Source of the DNA: Biostraticola tofi
GTDB lineage: Bacteria > Pseudomonadota > Gammaproteobacteria > Enterobacterales > Enterobacteriaceae
DNA: 64,000 nt
Assembly (NCBI RefSeq): GCF_004343195.1
Contig: NZ_SMCR01000011.1
Span: 53,277 to 117,276 of the forward strand
Direction of reading: 5' to 3'
In this document: positions 30,167 through 38,362 of the stretch, piece after piece
Position numbering within the stretch: position 1 is the first letter of the stretch
Layout of the letters: each line of letters begins with the position of its first letter
The notes under the pieces: generated by a model
Seen by the model: only the letters and a program-made list of their open reading frames with translations
The model's database searches: none
Told to the model about the DNA's origin: nothing
Made by a program: the position numbers and the translations under genes

Positions 30167-30994
30167 CTATTCCTTATCAGCGGAATAAGCGAGTTTCTTT
30201 TGTTGCGAGGCCAGCGCCAGACGCTGTGTCAGGGCTTGAGTGATGTGATCGTAGGCGGCGCTGCCCAGTGGCAATCGCAACGGCGGCTGGGGTTGGTCAA
30301 GCACCTGCAGCATGGCGTCCACGGTTCTGTCGGCATCTCCTTTGATATCGAATGAGCCAGTTAACAGCGCCCGGCGAAATTCGCCGGCGACCGTGGGCCC
30401 GTAGCATGCCAAAGGTTCGGCCACATCCAGTCCAGCGCCGAAATTGGTCTCTGTCGGGCCTGGCTCAACCAGTACGAAGTCGATATTGAAGGCAGCGACT
30501 TCCTGGGCAACTGATTCCACAAAACCTTCGATTCCCCATTTGGTCGCATGATAGAGGCTGAAATCAGGATAAGCGATTTGTCCCCCTTCCGAGGATAGCT
30601 GAACGATGCGACCGCCCCCCTGCCGCCGCAGATAAGGTAACACCGCCCGGATAAGGTGAATGGAACCGGTCAGGTTAGTGGCGATCTGGCGATCAATTTG
30701 CGCATCAGTCAGCTCTTCGGCAGCGCCGAACAGGCCATAACCCGCATTACTCACTATTCGATCTATACGTCCCAGGGCGTTGAAAGCCTCAGCGACTACG
30801 GTTTTGATTGCGGCGGTGTCAGTCAAGTCCAGGCTGATAACCCGCAGCCGGGAGCCGTAGCGTTCGGTCAGATCATCCAGCGATCCAGGTCGGCGAACGG
30901 TCGCCACCACCCGGTCATGCCGCGCCAGTAAGCGTTCGGTCAGCAAACGGCCAAGCCCGGCGGCGGTGCCGGTGATAAACCATGTTTTACTCAT
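30167..30994 (-). CDS. SDR family NAD(P)-dependent oxidoreductase
   Basis: 275-residue classical short-chain dehydrogenase/reductase with a Rossmann TGTAAGLGR cofactor motif (residues 8-16), DLTD at the adenine site, NAGYG and the catalytic YHATK (Tyr and Lys about 152-156). Similar to predicted ketoreductases of the YbbO/oxidoreductase group, but the substrate is unknown. The ATG has AGGA at good distance upstream. It is divergent from the LysR-type gene at 31100, with a LysR box between them, so it is the probable target of that regulator. Confidence 0.9.
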   Translation of the reverse strand: MSKTWFITGTAAGLGRLLTERLLARHDRVVATVRRPGSLDDLTERYGSRLRVISLDLTDTAAIKTVVAEAFNALGRIDRIVSNAGYGLFGAAEELTDAQIDRQIATNLTGSIHLIRAVLPYLRRQGGGRIVQLSSEGGQIAYPDFSLYHATKWGIEGFVESVAQEVAAFNIDFVLVEPGPTETNFGAGLDVAEPLACYGPTVAGEFRRALLTGSFDIKGDADRTVDAMLQVLDQPQPPLRLPLGSAAYDHITQALTQRLALASQQKKLAYSADKE

Positions 30995-31055
30995 ACTGTG
31001 ATTCCTGTCGGTGTGGGTTGCGTGTTCACCAGACTAATGCGTTATCATTGGTGTG

Positions 31056-31068
31056 TTAATAGCATTAA
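31056..31068. promoter_or_regulatory. LysR-type box between the SDR and LysR genes
   Basis: TTAATAGCATTAA is a T-N11-A motif with perfect 5-bp dyad arms (TTAAT and ATTAA), the classic LysR-type recognition form. It lies in the 105-bp gap between the divergent SDR and LysR genes, 32 bp before the regulator start. Shared control of both genes by the regulator is inferred. Confidence 0.6.
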
Positions 31069-31099
31069 TCACGAATGATACAGTCAGGAAATCAAACCA

Positions 31100-31990
31100 A
31101 TGGCGAAACCGACTCTTGATGGCCTGCGTGCTTTTGCGGCCATCGCAACTCATAACAGCTTCCGCCGGGCCGCCGATCATCTCGGCGTTTCCCATTCGTC
31201 ACTGAGCCTAGGGCTGAAACAGTTGGAGAGCGAACTTGGCGTTCGACTGTTCCACCGGACAACCCGCAGCGTCTCTCTGACAGAGGCGGGCGAACAGCTG
31301 CAAAAACGGTTGAATCCGGTGCTGCATCAGCTTGAACAGCTGTTGGGTGATATTTCCGCCGCCGGCGGTCAGCCGACCGGCAGGCTGAGAATCAATGGCA
31401 GTGAGCCGGCAATCAGGGTTTTACTGCAACGGGTAGTGCCGCGCTTCACGGCTAATTTTCCAGGCATGGAACTGGATTTGGTGGCAGAGGGGCAGTTGGT
31501 CGACATCGTCGAGCAGGGATTTGACGCCGGCGTCCGCTTGGGCGAAGCGGTACCCCGGGATATGATAGCGGTGCGCCTGTCCGAGGATATGCGTTTTCTG
31601 GCGGTCTGCGCGCCACACTATCTTGCCGGTCGAGAATTGCCCGCTACCCCCGAGGATCTGCTTAAGCATCAGTGTATCCGTCAGCGGCTACCCAGCGGCA
31701 AGCGCTATCGTTGGGAATTCAGCCGCCATGGGCAGACAATGGCGATAGATGTTCCCGGCAACCTGACGTTGGATAATATTCAGTTAATGATAGAAGCGGC
31801 GCATCAGGGGCTGGGTATCGCCTATGTGCCGGAACTCTCGGTACGCCAAAGGCTGGATGAGGGGAAGCTGGTGAGCCTGCTGGAAGACTGGAGTCCATGC
31901 ATTCCAGGATTGTTTCTGTATTTTCCGGCTAACCGGCATATGCCTGCCGGGTTGCGGGCGTTTATTGATCTGGCGAAAACACGGGATTGA
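31100..31990 (+). CDS. LysR family transcriptional regulator
   Basis: 296 residues with an N-terminal winged HTH (about 1-60, [46 protein letters not shown]) and a LysR substrate-binding domain (about 88-290). Motifs like [11 protein letters not shown] and GLGIAYVPE are those of the GcvA/DsdC-like or YafC group that often regulate neighbouring oxidoreductases. It is divergent from the SDR gene; its 3' end is 4 bp from the 3' end of the convergent OmrA/B RNA. Ligand unknown. Confidence 0.88.
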   Translation: MAKPTLDGLRAFAAIATHNSFRRAADHLGVSHSSLSLGLKQLESELGVRLFHRTTRSVSLTEAGEQLQKRLNPVLHQLEQLLGDISAAGGQPTGRLRINGSEPAIRVLLQRVVPRFTANFPGMELDLVAEGQLVDIVEQGFDAGVRLGEAVPRDMIAVRLSEDMRFLAVCAPHYLAGRELPATPEDLLKHQCIRQRLPSGKRYRWEFSRHGQTMAIDVPGNLTLDNIQLMIEAAHQGLGIAYVPELSVRQRLDEGKLVSLLEDWSPCIPGLFLYFPANRHMPAGLRAFIDLAKTRD

Positions 31991-31993
31991 GAT

Positions 31994-32086
31994 AAAAAAA
32001 AACCTACGCATCTGCGTAGGTTGGTGCAACTGAAATGGACTCAACACACAGAGTATGCTGATTTCTCACCAATCAATACCTCTGGG
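31994..32086 (-). ncRNA. omrA: OmrA/OmrB family small RNA
   Basis: Read on the minus strand, the RNA begins at 32086 with CCCAGAGGTATTGATTGG, the conserved 5' seed of OmrA and OmrB. It ends at about 31994 with the stem AACCTACGCA/TGCGTAGGTT and a run of T, the shared 3' terminator. About 93 nt; E. coli OmrA and OmrB are 88 and 82. Both E. coli genes lie between aas and galR on this same strand. The family, induced by OmpR under high osmolarity, represses outer-membrane proteins and the biofilm regulator CsgD by Hfq-dependent pairing. Only one copy is seen. Assignment as OmrA rather than OmrB is arbitrary. Confidence 0.93.
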
Positions 32087-32313
32087 AATAGCTACTCTAT
32101 GCGGCCCATCGCCTATTCTCCAGGTATCAATCGCAAGATTGATGCTCGAAGTGAAACCAACTGTAAAATTCACACAATTATTATAAATAAACGAATATTA
32201 ACTTGGTTGATAAATAGCTTTTGAAATCATTTCGCCAGAAGATATTTATATTGTTTCCAAAAGCTGTGCGCTAACGCCTTGCGAAAGCAATGTTTTTTCC
32301 GTAAAACTGGACA

Positions 32314-32329
32314 ATGTAACCGATTACCT
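32314..32329 (+). promoter_or_regulatory. GalR-type operator in the galR leader
   Basis: ATGTAACCGATTACCT matches the GalR/GalS half-site consensus GTGTAANCGNTTACAC at 13 of 16 positions and has the CG centre. It lies 20 bp before the galR start, in or just after the promoter. Autoregulation of galR by GalR or GalS is inferred. Confidence 0.6.
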
Positions 32330-32348
32330 TTCAGAGCCGGGAAAGCTT

Positions 32349-33353
32349 ATGGCGACTATTAAGGATGTAGCAAAACTGGCCGGCGTCTCGGTGGCGACCG
32401 TCTCGCGGGTCATCAACCACTCTCCCAAGGCCAGCGACCAGTCGCGACAGGCGGTATTCAGCGCCATGGAACAGCTGCAATATCACCCCAATGCCAATGC
32501 TCGGGCCCTGGCCCAGCAATCAACCGAGACATTGGGGCTCATCGTTTCCGATGTATCGGACCCCTTTTTTGGCACTATGGTCAAAGCAGTGGAGCAGGTC
32601 GCCTACAATACCGGTAATTTCCTGCTGATAGGCAATGGCTACCATGTGCTGGAAAAGGAGCGTCAGGCCCTGGAACAACTCATTCGTCACCGGTGCGCGG
32701 CCCTGGTGGTCCATGCGCAGATGATCCCGGAAGCCGAGCTTAATGGCCTGATGGCCCATTTCCCGGGCATGGTATTGATTAACCGCATTTTGCCCGAATA
32801 TGCCAGCCGCTGCGTGGCGCTCGACGATCGCTATGGTGCCTGGCTGGCGACGCGCCACCTGATTCAGCAGGGCCATCGACGTATCGCTTTTATCTGTTCC
32901 CGCCATCCTATTCCCGACAGTACCGACCGGCTGCAGGGATATCGGGATGCGCTAACAGAGCATGACATTGCGGTGGATGAAAAGCTTATCGCCTATGGCG
33001 AGCCGGATGAAGTAGGTGGCGAGCAGGCGATGACCGGCCTGCTGGGCCGCGGCAGGAACTTCACCGCCATTGCCTGCTATAACGATCCGATGGCGGCAGG
33101 CGCGCTGGCGGTAATGAGCGATAACGGCATCGACGTCCCGCAGGATATTTCACTGGTCGGTTTTGATGATGTGCTGATTTCCCGCTACCTGCGTCCCAGG
33201 CTTACCACTGTCCGCTATCCGGTGGTGGCGATGGCGACCCAGGCCGCACAGCTGGCGCTGGCGCTGGCCAATGGCGGGCCGATGCCAGAGGTGACCAATA
33301 CCTTCAGTCCGACGCTGGTGCGTCGCCACTCGGTCGCGCCGCCGGCTTCCTGA
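32349..33353 (+). CDS. galR: HTH-type galactose operon repressor GalR
   Basis: LacI-family repressor of D-galactose transport and metabolism genes. The 334-residue protein has a HTH/hinge DNA-binding domain (about 1-58, ATIKDVAKLAGVSVATVSRVINHSPKAS) and a periplasmic-binding-protein-like core with dimerisation and sugar-pocket regions. Length is close to E. coli GalR (343). Position after the OmrA/B gene is conserved. The gal operon itself is not in the window. Confidence 0.93.
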   Translation: MATIKDVAKLAGVSVATVSRVINHSPKASDQSRQAVFSAMEQLQYHPNANARALAQQSTETLGLIVSDVSDPFFGTMVKAVEQVAYNTGNFLLIGNGYHVLEKERQALEQLIRHRCAALVVHAQMIPEAELNGLMAHFPGMVLINRILPEYASRCVALDDRYGAWLATRHLIQQGHRRIAFICSRHPIPDSTDRLQGYRDALTEHDIAVDEKLIAYGEPDEVGGEQAMTGLLGRGRNFTAIACYNDPMAAGALAVMSDNGIDVPQDISLVGFDDVLISRYLRPRLTTVRYPVVAMATQAAQLALALANGGPMPEVTNTFSPTLVRRHSVAPPAS

Positions 33354-33360
33354 CCGGCTG

Positions 33361-33816
33361 TCAGAGCACTCGGTGATAAAGACGCACGGAGTGATCTGGA
33401 TACTCGATGGCGTCGCCGATATAGCTCCAGCCGCTGCGTTCATAATAGCCAACAAGCGTAGTATAGAGGTACAGGTGTTCGAATCCCGACTGAACAGCAA
33501 AATCGGCCACTGCCTGCTGCAGTCGCTGACCAATCCCCTGCTGCCGGTTGTCGCCGTCAATATACAATGCCGCCAGCCAGGGAGTCAGATCCTGGCGAGC
33601 CAGCAGATCGGCGCGCCACAGTCCGGCAGTGCCCACCAGTTTTCCGTTACGTAGCGCAATGAAGGTAATAGGTAATCCTTGGCGACGCAGGCTGTTTTGC
33701 ACCAACGCAGCATAGAACGGCCGACTGACGACACCGCCGAACTCCTGGGACAGGCACTCAACGACCGCATCAGCAAACTGCGGATAATCGGCTAGCAATG
33801 AGATGGTCATTGTCAT
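33361..33816 (-). CDS. GNAT family N-acetyltransferase
   Basis: 151 residues with a compact GNAT fold. The acetyl-CoA motif is NRQQGIGQRLQQAV (about 89-102) and the C-terminal part ends LYLYTTLVGYYERSGWSYIGDA. Substrate unknown. Its ATG overlaps the stop of the GntR gene at 33816 (ATGA), so it is translated with that regulator. It is convergent with galR, 7 bp apart. Why an acetyltransferase is coupled to a sugar regulator is not clear; it may act on the PTS locus product or be a fortuitous passenger. Confidence 0.85.
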   Translation of the reverse strand: MTMTISLLADYPQFADAVVECLSQEFGGVVSRPFYAALVQNSLRRQGLPITFIALRNGKLVGTAGLWRADLLARQDLTPWLAALYIDGDNRQQGIGQRLQQAVADFAVQSGFEHLYLYTTLVGYYERSGWSYIGDAIEYPDHSVRLYHRVL

Positions 33817-34577
33817 CAGACCAGTTTCCCTTGGAAAATCGGAACTGATTCAAACAGATAGCCATCGAATTCCGGGGCATCGGCATCTGAGATTTCCATC
33901 AGGGTATTTTTGACGTTTTCAAGGTGTTGCCACATATATTGGTAACAGCCCATCACGTCCCTGCGACGCAGCGCGGCCAGGATATTCTGATGGTCTGCCA
34001 GCCATCGGAGGCGCAGGGCCGTGGTGTCTATATGGCTATGGAGCTGCTGCCACAGGGCGCTGGACTCCTGACGCTGCCAAACGCTTTTCACCGTTTCCAG
34101 CAGCATTTCGTTTTGCGTCGCGGTGGCGATGAGTTCGTGAAAACGCTTATCACTGTTGCCGTGGCGGGCATTGGTAGTGATATCCCGCTGTTCCTGTTCA
34201 AGCGTCCGGCGCAGGTTTTCGATATCGCCCTTGGTGGCCATCTTGGCGGCAAACGCGGCGATATTGCTTTCGATCAACTGACGCGCCTGAAGTAATTCGA
34301 ACGGGCCTATTTCGCTGTCGCTGAAAGATGCCGCTTCCTCGGCTTCAATACCCGGGATCCTCACCACATACACCCCGGATCCCTGACGGATATCGACCGT
34401 CTTTTCCAGTTCCAGCATCAGCAGCGCCTCGCGCACTATCGTGCGGCTGACGCCGTAGGTTTCAGCGATATTGCGCTCTGGGGGCAGGCGTGTACCCTGC
34501 GGATAATGACCAGACTGAATTTTTTGCCGCAAATCCCGGCCGATCTCCTGATACTGCTTTTTTTCCTGCAACATCAC
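33816..34577 (-). CDS. FadR/GntR family transcriptional regulator (UxuR/ExuR-like)
   Basis: 253 residues from a GTG at 34577, or 252 from the adjacent ATG at 34574; a GGGGAAAGGG stretch upstream fits either. The N-terminal winged HTH is typical GntR (RLPPERNIAETYGVSRTIVREALLMLE, about 27-53). The C-terminal FCD domain (about 95-235) keeps the metal-binding Asp and His pattern (FHELIATA, LADHQNIL, WQHLENV). It resembles UxuR/ExuR, which recognise TTGGTATACCAA. The TTGG-N4-CCAA sites at 37852-37958 are therefore its probable operators. It is downstream of EIIB (109 bp) and coupled to the GNAT gene. Confidence 0.9.
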   Translation of the reverse strand: MMLQEKKQYQEIGRDLRQKIQSGHYPQGTRLPPERNIAETYGVSRTIVREALLMLELEKTVDIRQGSGVYVVRIPGIEAEEAASFSDSEIGPFELLQARQLIESNIAAFAAKMATKGDIENLRRTLEQEQRDITTNARHGNSDKRFHELIATATQNEMLLETVKSVWQRQESSALWQQLHSHIDTTALRLRWLADHQNILAALRRRDVMGCYQYMWQHLENVKNTLMEISDADAPEFDGYLFESVPIFQGKLV

Positions 34578-34686
34578 ACCCTTTCCCCATCAAATCAGTC
34601 TCGACCTGCCCGGCATTATCCAGGTCGGCGCACGGCCCCTTCGCCTGCACCAGTATAACTATCGCACAGGCCCGGGGTAGTTGGGG

Positions 34687-35004
34687 CTATTGTACCAAAC
34701 CCAACGCCTGATCGAGCACTTTCGCACCGTTTAAGGTGCCGTAGGCCACGGTATCAATCACGGCAATCGGGATTTGCCATTCATCAGTCAATTTTTTGTT
34801 CTCGTTAAGCTTGAAGCGAACCTGAGGCCCCAGCAGCACCACCACGATATCACTGCCGTAATTCTGCAGTTCATCACGTAGATTCTGCTCAGGGATGGCA
34901 TAGATTTTATAGTCGAGCGAGCGAGCGGCGGCCTCCTTCTCCATCTTGGTCACCACCAGGGAAGTGGACATGCCTGCTGAACAGGCTAATACGATACGTT
35001 TCAT
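34687..35004 (-). CDS. PTS system EIIB component, lactose/cellobiose family
   Basis: 105-residue cytoplasmic EIIB that carries phosphate from EIIA to the sugar at EIIC. The phosphorylated Cys9 lies in IVLACSAGMSTSLV, the P-loop form of the Lac/Cel family, and the DIVVVLLGPQVRF segment is typical. Third gene of the minus-strand PTS operon; it starts 13 bp after the glucosidase stop with AGGA upstream. Substrate by context: a beta-glucoside such as cellobiose. Confidence 0.93.
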   Translation of the reverse strand: MKRIVLACSAGMSTSLVVTKMEKEAAARSLDYKIYAIPEQNLRDELQNYGSDIVVVLLGPQVRFKLNENKKLTDEWQIPIAVIDTVAYGTLNGAKVLDQALGLVQ

Positions 35005-35017
35005 CGATAATTCCTCG

Positions 35018-36454
35018 CTATTTAATGTCGTTATCCAGGGTCAATGTCAGCATGCGGCTGTCGCTCAATTGCCGATACCAGCCGGCAGATTTTTTAGGTC
35101 GCCGAGTTAACTGCTGCTGCAGGTCAATTTCAATGAGTCCATAACGATTTTTGAACGCGTTCATCGGCGATACATTGTCGGTAAAGGCCCAGAGCATATA
35201 GCCCAGGCAGCGAGCGCCCTCTTCTCTGGCCTTCAATGCCCAGTAAAGGTGTTCGGCAATAAAGGCAATCCGATAATCGTCCTGAATCACTCCCTGCTCA
35301 TTTTTGAATTGGCTTTCATTTTCAATGCCAATACCGTTTTCGGCGATAAACCACGGCATAGTCGGATAATCCCGGGTCATCCGCTTTGCCATGTCATAGA
35401 TTATTTTGGGATTGATTTCCCAGCCACGGGACTTGTTCATCCGGCGGCCGGGCAATTCAAACGGATCGTAGAAGCAGGCCGGATGGAAAGGTGTTTCTTC
35501 ATGCCAGCGATAGCTCGGCGCTTTAACTCGGTGGGGATAATAGAGATTGATGCCGACTTCGTGCACCGTATGTCGCCGTATAACCTCGAGATCAGTTTGG
35601 GTGTAGTGCCATTCCACCTGATGGAGCGCCAGCAGTTCCATAAGCTCTGTCGGGTACTCTCCTTTAAGCAGCGGATCGAGAAACACCCGGTTGTAGAACA
35701 GATCATAGAGCCGGGCTGCCTTGACATCATGCGGCGCGGAGGAACGCGGATAAGTCACTTCCGGATTAAGGATAACGCCGACCGAGCCTCCCTCGCCCCG
35801 GTAGCCTTGCTGTTCAAAAAGCTGCACTAGCAGTGCGGTAGCCAGGTTTTTATGGTGGTTCCACTGCATCCATTTATGGGTACTTTGCTCATAGGGATAC
35901 CGCAGCGCGTCAAGGTATACCCGAGTCTGGACCACAATAGGCTCATTGAACGAGAACCAGCGTTTCACCTTGTGGTGATAGCGTTCAAACACCTTCCCGG
36001 CATAGCGAACGAACAGGTCAACGACGTCACGGGACTGCCAGCCGCCATATTTCTGTAGCAAAACAGCCGGCAGTTCGTAATGCTCAAGGCAGATCATCGG
36101 CTCAATGCCCTCGGCCAGTAATTCATCAATGACGCTATCCACATAGCCGGCATAGTCCTCATCCACTATTACCTGCTCGTAATCGAGCAAAAAACGCGAC
36201 CAATTGATGGAGGTGCGAAAGTGACTCAACCCGGATTGTTTCATCAGGGCGATATCTTCCCGGTAACGATGGTAGAAATCAGTGGCGACCGCCGGCCCAT
36301 AACCTTGGTGCCACACCTGCCTGTCTTCCAGATACCACAAATCCGGCCAGGAATCCTGACCCGGTTTTTTACCGCTCCAGCCTTCGGTTTGCCATGCGGA
36401 CGCGGCGGCCCCAAGGATAAAATCGGCTGGAATCGGGATGGATACTTTACTCAT
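35018..36454 (-). CDS. 6-phospho-beta-glucosidase, glycoside hydrolase family 1
   Basis: Cytoplasmic hydrolase of 478 residues that splits phosphorylated beta-glucosides brought in by the PTS. The GH1 acid/base Glu171 is in SFNEPIVVQ; the nucleophile Glu372 is in WFIAENGIGIENE. N-terminal GAAASAWQTEGW is the family start. The enzyme is closer to the LicH/BglA-like branch with its unusual ENGIG motif and a long central loop around FHPACFYDPF. It follows EIIC by 9 bp with GAGGTGTATGC ahead of the ATG. Confidence 0.92.
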   Translation of the reverse strand: MSKVSIPIPADFILGAAASAWQTEGWSGKKPGQDSWPDLWYLEDRQVWHQGYGPAVATDFYHRYREDIALMKQSGLSHFRTSINWSRFLLDYEQVIVDEDYAGYVDSVIDELLAEGIEPMICLEHYELPAVLLQKYGGWQSRDVVDLFVRYAGKVFERYHHKVKRWFSFNEPIVVQTRVYLDALRYPYEQSTHKWMQWNHHKNLATALLVQLFEQQGYRGEGGSVGVILNPEVTYPRSSAPHDVKAARLYDLFYNRVFLDPLLKGEYPTELMELLALHQVEWHYTQTDLEVIRRHTVHEVGINLYYPHRVKAPSYRWHEETPFHPACFYDPFELPGRRMNKSRGWEINPKIIYDMAKRMTRDYPTMPWFIAENGIGIENESQFKNEQGVIQDDYRIAFIAEHLYWALKAREEGARCLGYMLWAFTDNVSPMNAFKNRYGLIEIDLQQQLTRRPKKSAGWYRQLSDSRMLTLTLDNDIK

Positions 36455-36463
36455 GCATACACC

Positions 36464-37813
36464 TCATGACGACTTGACTTCCGATGTCTCAACGGCCAGT
36501 TGCTCAGCTTCAAGCTGTGCCCGTTCGGCCCGGCGCGATGCCACCCTGACAAACGGCAAGTACACCAGGAAAGAGACCAGAATACAGACCAACTGCGTGA
36601 CCACCGCGCCCATTGAACCGGCGGTGGAAAGCCAGGCGTTGATGATAGGAGGGGTAGTCCAAGGCACCATGACCACTGCTTTACCGGCAAATCCGAGGCT
36701 GGTGGCAAAATAGCCGATAGTGCCGGTAATCAGCGGAATAATGATAAAAGGGATCGCCAGAATCGGATTAAGCATGATCGGCATGCCAAAGATGACCGGT
36801 TCATTGATGTTGAAGAATGAAGGCCCCAGGGAAAGCTTGGCGATTTCCTTCATCTCTTTGCGCCTGGAGGCAAACAGGACGGCAAACAGCAGGCCAATGG
36901 TTAATCCTGAGCCACCGATGCTCATATACACGTCCCAGAACGGCATGGTGATGATGTTCGGTATTTCCTTTCCCTGCTCGAAGGCAGTCATGTTGACCAT
37001 GATGGCGCCCAGCAGCAGCGGTTCACGGATCGGTTTGATCATTTGATTACCATGAATACCGATAACCCAGAACAACTGGGCGACAAACATCAGCACCAGG
37101 ATACCCGGCAGGCTCTGAACCACCGACTCCAGCGGCTGCTGTACCACTTTATATACCGCATCATAGAGATACATACCGGTGATACGGTGGAAAACGTAGC
37201 CAAAGGTGGCCAGCAGCAGCACGGTAATAATCGCCGGGAACAAGGCCGCGAAGGAGGCGGAGACATTAGGCGGCACGCTGTCGGGCATTTTGATATTGAA
37301 TTTTTCCACCTTCTCCAGGCGGGAATAGATTTCGACAGAAATGATGGCGATAAACATCCCCAGAAACAGGCTCTTGGTATCGGAGAATTGTTTTGCCAGC
37401 ACATCCTTGACCACCATCATCTGATCGCCAACCATCATGTCCAGGGTGGTGGGGGTAACGGCTATAAAGCAAATCACCGCCAGCAGGCCAGGGAACAGGG
37501 TCCTGGAGCCGTTGATTCTCCCCAGTTCAATACCAATCAAAAACACCGCGCCGATGGTCAGGAAACTCAACGTGGCGTAATTGATACTGCTCATTATCGG
37601 TTTTAACTGCGCCAGAGGGGCAAAAAAACTGAAGCTCGCCAGGCCATTCACCGGGTCCAGCACCATATTTGATATCAGGACAGAGAAAGCGCCGACAATA
37701 ATCACCGGCATCAGGGTGATAAAAGACGCTTTAATCGCCATGATATATCTCAGGCTGTTGAAGCGACTGGCGAATGATCCCAGAGAATCGATCATGCGAT
37801 CCTTAAATGACAT
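36464..37813 (-). CDS. PTS system EIIC component, cellobiose/lichenan family
   Basis: Inner-membrane sugar channel of the PTS, about 449 residues from the ATG at 37813 (MSFKDRMIDSLG), which has GAGG eight bases upstream; a GTG at 37819 is less likely. About ten membrane segments are seen, including MAIKASFITLMPVIIVGAFSVL near the N terminus and the sugar-binding SFFNINEPVIFGMPIMLNP motif of the Lac/Cel family (around residue 336). It is the first gene of the minus operon EIIC-glucosidase-EIIB. The nearest operator lies 39 bp upstream. Confidence 0.93.
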   Translation of the reverse strand: MSFKDRMIDSLGSFASRFNSLRYIMAIKASFITLMPVIIVGAFSVLISNMVLDPVNGLASFSFFAPLAQLKPIMSSINYATLSFLTIGAVFLIGIELGRINGSRTLFPGLLAVICFIAVTPTTLDMMVGDQMMVVKDVLAKQFSDTKSLFLGMFIAIISVEIYSRLEKVEKFNIKMPDSVPPNVSASFAALFPAIITVLLLATFGYVFHRITGMYLYDAVYKVVQQPLESVVQSLPGILVLMFVAQLFWVIGIHGNQMIKPIREPLLLGAIMVNMTAFEQGKEIPNIITMPFWDVYMSIGGSGLTIGLLFAVLFASRRKEMKEIAKLSLGPSFFNINEPVIFGMPIMLNPILAIPFIIIPLITGTIGYFATSLGFAGKAVVMVPWTTPPIINAWLSTAGSMGAVVTQLVCILVSFLVYLPFVRVASRRAERAQLEAEQLAVETSEVKSS

Positions 37814-37851
37814 AAGCACTACCTCATCAATCGGTGGATTAGAGCTCGGTG

Positions 37852-37958
37852 TTGGTATGCCAAAAAGTAACCTAAATGAAGTATTTTTCTGTGATCATAC
37901 TCTCACAAGCCGATATTGGAATTCCAATATTATAGAAGTGTGCAATTTGGCATACCAA
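37852..37958. promoter_or_regulatory. triple operator of the beta-glucoside PTS locus
   Basis: Three sites of the form TTGG-N4-CCAA lie between the divergent EIIC and EIIA genes. Site 1 is TTGGTATGCCAA at 37852-37863. Site 2 is TTGGAATTCCAA at 37916-37927, inside the perfect 18-bp palindrome ATATTGGAATTCCAATAT (37913-37930). Site 3 is TTGGCATACCAA at 37947-37958. Site 1 and site 3, with one flanking base, are exact reverse complements. Spacings of 64 and 31 bp are close to six and three DNA turns, so they face one side of the helix. The UxuR-like GntR regulator of the locus probably binds them. Confidence 0.8.
37890..37933 (+). promoter_or_regulatory. probable EIIA promoter with CRP-like site
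   Basis: TGTGA at 37890-37894 and TCACA at 37903-37907 form a CRP-like dyad, but the spacer is 8 bp, not the usual 6. A -10-like TATTAT lies at 37928-37933. A start about 7 bp later would put the dyad centre near -41.5, the class II position. Catabolite control of the sugar locus is expected, but this promoter is inferred by eye. Confidence 0.4.
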
Positions 37959-37972
37959 TAGAGGCGAAAATA

Positions 37973-38299
37973 ATGGAAGACTTTGAACAGACGGTCATGG
38001 AATTACTGATCAATGCCGGCGAGGCAAGATCAAATGCAATGATGGCTATCCAGGCGGCGCGCAGAAAAGAATGGGATCAGGCGGATGTCCTGCTGCAATC
38101 GGCGAAAGATGCCACTCGCGTGGCTCACGGCATCCAGACCCGATTGATTGGCCTGGACGAAGGCCAGGGTAAGATACCGATCAATCTGATTATGGTCCAC
38201 GCCCAAGACCACTTGATGACCGCCATGCTCTGTCAGGATCTGGCCGAGGAATTGGTGCTGCTAAGGCGCGAAATGGCCGCAGCGTCCGTTATTGCCTGA
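37973..38299 (+). CDS. PTS system EIIA component, lactose/cellobiose family
   Basis: 108-residue EIIA of the Lac family, transferring phosphate from HPr to EIIB. The active His76 is in the signature MVHAQDHLMTAML. An N-terminal helix with LLINAGEARSNAMMAIQAAR is typical of the trimeric LacA-type proteins. I chose the ATG at 37973 with AGAGG eight bases upstream; the open frame extends upstream but that part covers the operators. It is alone on the plus strand, divergent from the EIIC gene and under the same regulatory sites. Confidence 0.92.
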   Translation: MEDFEQTVMELLINAGEARSNAMMAIQAARRKEWDQADVLLQSAKDATRVAHGIQTRLIGLDEGQGKIPINLIMVHAQDHLMTAMLCQDLAEELVLLRREMAAASVIA

Positions 38300-38362
38300 G
38301 AGGCGATGCCCGCAGATAGTCGATAGTCGATAGCAGGTGCGAGTGGCAGGTGGCAAGTAGCA

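Noticed and set aside
31993..32022. Hairpin at the LysR gene end considered as a two-way terminator
   Set aside because: Only the minus-strand side has a T run; on plus no T follows the stem, so it belongs to the OmrA/B RNA.
34685..34700. TTGGTACAA-like sequence at the EIIB stop, considered as a fourth GntR site
   Set aside because: It lacks the TTGG-N4-CCAA form and is formed by the last codons of EIIB.
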